In this document: positions 61,317 through 64,000 of the stretch, piece by piece
How positions within the stretch are numbered: the stretch's first letter is position 1
Layout of the letters: each line of letters opens with the position of its first letter
Assembly: GCA_015075515.1 (NCBI GenBank)
Contig: JABTUE010000001.1
Location: 1,263,001 to 1,327,000 of the forward strand
Direction of reading: 5' to 3'
Length of the DNA stretch: 64,000 nucleotides
From: Planctomycetota bacterium
Lineage (GTDB): Bacteria > Planctomycetota > UBA8742 > UBA2392
Made by a program: the position numbers and the translations under genes
Notes under the pieces: generated by a model
The model's database searches: none
What the model was told of the DNA's origin: nothing
Seen by the model: the letters and a program-made list of their open reading frames with translations, nothing else

Positions 61317-62630
61317 ATGACCAGCGTGCAGGAAAGTTACGCCGAGATGGCGCGCATACGCCGCCGGGCGAACATGCTTGTGGCGTTCACCGCGACTTCG
61401 GTGCTGCTGGGTGCCGTGCTGGGCGCGTTGTTGCCCAATTTTCTGCCCGATGACGGCGCGGCCCGCGCGCAATGGCTGATGGTGATCGGCTTTCCCGGCG
61501 TGCTGTTGATGAACATGCTCAAGCTGCTGGTGGTGCCCCTGATTACCTGCACCATGGTCGTGGGCATTTCCAGTCTGGGCGACGTGCGCAAGGCCGGACG
61601 GCTGGGCGCGCGCACGATTGTCTACTACGCCACCACCACCGGGCTTGCGGTTGCGCTGGGCATTTTGCTGGTGTCGGTGATCCGGCCCGGCGAGACCGGC
61701 ACACAGGCGGCGGCCGGCGCCGCGGCAAAGCTGCCCGGCGCGCTGGCCGAGCCCAAGGGGGCGCTGGCTTCACTGTTGCAGGTGATTGAGGGCATGTTCC
61801 CGCCCAACCTGTTCAAGGCCGCGGTCGAGATGCAGGTACTGGGGTTGATTGTGTTCAGCCTGGTGCTGGGTGCGGTGCTGACCACGATGGGCGAGCGCGG
61901 CAAGCCGGTGCTGCGGTTCTTTGAGGGCCTGAACGAAGCCCTGATGAAGATCGTGCACCTGGTGGTGTGGTTTGCGCCGATCGGCATTGCGTCGCTGCTG
62001 ATGGAGCGCATGGGCAAGGCCGGGGCGGATTTCTGGCCCGAAGTCCAGCGTCTGGGCTGGTACATGGCCACGGTGCTGGCCGGGCTGGCGATCCATGCGC
62101 TGGTGGTGCTGCCTGCGATTTACTGGTTTGTGCGGCGGCGCAACCCGTTTGCGTACATTGCGGGCATGGCGCAGGCGCTGTTGACGGCCTTCAGTACCGC
62201 CAGTTCCAGCGCCACGCTGCCGATCACGCTGGACTGCGCGCGCAACCGCTGCGGCATCAGCGACCGCACCAGCGGGTTTGTGCTGCCGCTGGGCGCCACG
62301 ATCAACATGGACGGCACGGCGTTGTACGAGGCCGTGGCCGTGATCTTCATTGCCCAGTGCCTGGGCATTGAACTTTCTGGCGCGCAACTGGTGATCGTGT
62401 TTCTGACCGCGACGCTGGCGGCCATCGGTGCGGCCGGTATTCCGGAGGCCGGGCTGGTGATGATGGCGATTGTGTTGACGGCCGTGGGCATTGACCCCAA
62501 AGAGGCCGCGCTGATTCTGGCGGTAGACTGGTTTCTGGACCGTTTCCGAACGGCTGTAAACGTGGCCGGCGACGCCTTTGGCGCGGGAGTGATTGACCAC
62601 TACGAAGCCGCGCCGGCTGCGCCCGGTTAG
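61317..62630 (+). CDS. Dicarboxylate/amino acid:cation symporter (DAACS family)
   Basis: The 437-residue inner-membrane carrier has eight or so transmembrane segments and the DAACS hallmarks: the serine-rich loop FSTASSSATLPITLDCA, the ATINMDGTALYEAVA motif and the C-terminal AGIPEAGLVMMAIVL and DWFLDRFRTAVNVAGDAFG. It moves dicarboxylates, glutamate or aspartate with Na+ or H+. The ATG at 61317 has no clear ribosome-binding site and the -10 box ends six bases before it. Its stop overlaps that of the next gene. Confidence 0.92.
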   Translation: MTSVQESYAEMARIRRRANMLVAFTATSVLLGAVLGALLPNFLPDDGAARAQWLMVIGFPGVLLMNMLKLLVVPLITCTMVVGISSLGDVRKAGRLGARTIVYYATTTGLAVALGILLVSVIRPGETGTQAAAGAAAKLPGALAEPKGALASLLQVIEGMFPPNLFKAAVEMQVLGLIVFSLVLGAVLTTMGERGKPVLRFFEGLNEALMKIVHLVVWFAPIGIASLLMERMGKAGADFWPEVQRLGWYMATVLAGLAIHALVVLPAIYWFVRRRNPFAYIAGMAQALLTAFSTASSSATLPITLDCARNRCGISDRTSGFVLPLGATINMDGTALYEAVAVIFIAQCLGIELSGAQLVIVFLTATLAAIGAAGIPEAGLVMMAIVLTAVGIDPKEAALILAVDWFLDRFRTAVNVAGDAFGAGVIDHYEAAPAAPG

Positions 62631-64000
62631 GGTTCCGGGTTCTGAATCTGCTTGGTACTGTAAAAGCGCGAGACGTCCACGTTCAGGCGCGCCTTGACTT
62701 CGGTGCCGGGCACGTTGGCCTCCAGCACACAGGCTCCCTCAACGCCCGGCGCTGTAAACGTGCCGTTGCGGTCCACCACGCCGGTGCCCTTGATGCGCTT
62801 CCACTGAACCTTGATCGGGTGTTCGCCGTCTTCGTCGTCAATGGCTGTGACATCAATGTGGGCTTCTTCCAGCGGGCCAAGACCAAGCACGGAAGGCTTG
62901 ATCTTCAGTTTCACGATCTTGGGCGGCGGCGCGTTGTTGGCCAGAATCAGGCGCGCCGCGGCGCTGGTGCCCACGTTGCCCGCGGCGTCTGTGGCAACCG
63001 CCGTCACGACATGTTCGCCGTCGGTGAACTGTGCGGTGTCAATCTCGCGCGCATAGGGCGGGGTGGTTACGGCTTCACCGGCGGCCTTGCCGTCCACGCA
63101 GAACTGCACGCGCTCGACGCCGTTGGCGTCGCTGGCCAGCGCCACGAATGTAAGCGGCCCGCGGGCTTTCTTGCCGTCCTTGGGTTCGCGCAGCTCAACC
63201 GCCGGCGGCGTGTTGTCCACAAAGAAACGCCGGGGCGCGCTGCGGCGTGTGTGTCCCAGCACGTCGCTGGCCTCGATTACGGCCTCGTGGGGGCCCTCGG
63301 CGATCTGGGCGGTGTTGACCTTCCACACCCAGGGCGCGGCATTCAGCGTGGCACCCCAGTACTGGCCGTCAATCAGAAGCCGCGCGCTGTCCACGCCGAT
63401 CGGGTCGCCGATTGTGCCCTGGAACACGAAGTTCCCGCCCACAAGCTGCCCCTCGCGTGGCAGCGCCAGGCTGGATTCCGGGCCGGGGCTTTCGTGTTCG
63501 AACTCCAGCAGGTGGCGCCCTGGCTCCAGTGGCCGCGTCAGCATATGAATCTTCGAAACGCCCTCGGTCTCGACCTCGATGCCGTCCACCATCACGCGCT
63601 TGAGGCCGGGAAACGCCACGCGCAACTGCGCCCGGGTGGAAAGGTACAGCACGGCCTGGGGGCCGCTGGCCACCAGGCTGAACTCCACGGGTTTGTCGGG
63701 GTCGTCGGGATGGGCGGCGCCAAAGCCCAGATGGATACCCTCCTGCATGTCATAGGCCAGCACACTGGTGGCCTTGATGGCGACATAACGGCCGGGGTAG
63801 TCGTCGCGGCGATCCACAAAGGCCATCAACGCGTCAGTCCAGACCCAGCCGCACTGCTGGGGCATGCCGCCCTGCCAGCCGTTAAACAGCACCGCGCCTT
63901 CGCCCATGCTGGTGCGGTAGACGCGGCCCTTTTCCTCAAGGTTCAGACGGCGCACTTCGGGCATGTCCTGCACGCGGCCCAGGGCAATGATGCTGGCCAG
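62627..64000 (-). CDS. Secreted Ig-like / Big-domain protein (5' partial)
   Basis: This is the C-terminal 457 residues of a protein whose start lies beyond base 64000; no stop or convincing start is found before the edge. It has an N-terminal beta-rich part (GAVLFNGWQGGMPQQ, then YDMQEGIHLGF) and repeated Ig-like domains (FVALASDANGVERVQFCVDG, VVTAVATDAAGNVGTSAA), with a C-terminal region LGPLEEAHIDVTAIDDEDG and NGTFTAPGVEGACVLEA like Big_2 or PKD-type modules. It is probably exported. Its stop overlaps the symporter stop in the four bases TTAG. Confidence 0.65.
   Translation of the reverse strand: MASIIALGRVQDMPEVRRLNLEEKGRVYRTSMGEGAVLFNGWQGGMPQQCGWVWTDALMAFVDRRDDYPGRYVAIKATSVLAYDMQEGIHLGFGAAHPDDPDKPVEFSLVASGPQAVLYLSTRAQLRVAFPGLKRVMVDGIEVETEGVSKIHMLTRPLEPGRHLLEFEHESPGPESSLALPREGQLVGGNFVFQGTIGDPIGVDSARLLIDGQYWGATLNAAPWVWKVNTAQIAEGPHEAVIEASDVLGHTRRSAPRRFFVDNTPPAVELREPKDGKKARGPLTFVALASDANGVERVQFCVDGKAAGEAVTTPPYAREIDTAQFTDGEHVVTAVATDAAGNVGTSAAARLILANNAPPPKIVKLKIKPSVLGLGPLEEAHIDVTAIDDEDGEHPIKVQWKRIKGTGVVDRNGTFTAPGVEGACVLEANVPGTEVKARLNVDVSRFYSTKQIQNPEP

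Overview
The window is GC-rich, densely coded bacterial chromosome. It holds about 54 protein genes on both strands and two tRNA genes. I see no rRNA, CRISPR array, prophage or intact insertion sequence. The envelope is Gram-negative: an MlaEF-like lipid transporter, an AsmA/TamB-like protein, a type II secretion/type IV pilus ATPase, a predicted outer-membrane barrel and many lipoproteins. A Ser/Thr kinase fused to an FGE (sulfatase-modifying factor) domain, a planctomycete-type cytochrome domain, many TPR and carboxypeptidase-regulatory-like proteins, and a thioredoxin-family selenoprotein candidate suggest Planctomycetota or a neighbouring lineage. That placement is inference; no rRNA or other phylogenetic marker was analysed.

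Layout: 1-8 kb has the 3' end of a secretion/pilus ATPase, a DUF445 membrane protein, a fused MlaF-MlaE-type ABC transporter with a membrane-anchored partner, a Dph6-like ATP-pyrophosphatase, an orphan TPR protein and a YdeI-like protein. 8-19 kb has a large secreted multidomain protein, moeZ, a 168-bp MITE-like element, a lipoprotein thioredoxin-like gene read through an in-frame UGA (probable selenocysteine), an AsmA-like protein and lon. 19-24 kb has a large carboxypeptidase-regulatory-like protein with a small membrane partner, then tRNA-Met, a Rieske protein and an MBL-fold protein. 24-31 kb has a 2-oxoacid dehydrogenase E2 and lipA (lipoate cofactor and user), a heme-binding-domain protein, a PDZ plus 12-repeat secreted protein, queA carrying an in-frame palindromic insertion, and a ferredoxin. 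31-40 kb has a paralogous pair of small basic proteins, a large cyclase-ATPase-TPR protein, an MgtE-type transporter, two lipoproteins and a peroxiredoxin. 40-50 kb is mostly housekeeping: rplU-rpmA, lysS, folC-xseB, tRNA-Pro, mtnA and an rRNA/tRNA 2'-O-methyltransferase-like gene. 50-55 kb has a GH18/LysM protein and a three-gene run in which every product carries a CxxCH heme motif, including the predicted outer-membrane barrel. 54-64 kb has the kinase-FGE gene coupled to a thioredoxin-like lipoprotein, egtB-egtD for ergothioneine, a dicarboxylate symporter and the C-terminal part of a secreted Ig-like protein.

The strongest novelty candidates are the Cys-Sec lipoprotein (13796-13798), the palindromic repeat inside queA (30384-30459), the heme-porin run (51275-54478) and the MlaF-MlaE fusion (2249-5085). 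Several genes have a promoter of the form TTGnnn-N16/17-TAnnnT, and in some the -10 box lies only 5-7 bases before the start codon, which suggests leaderless mRNAs.
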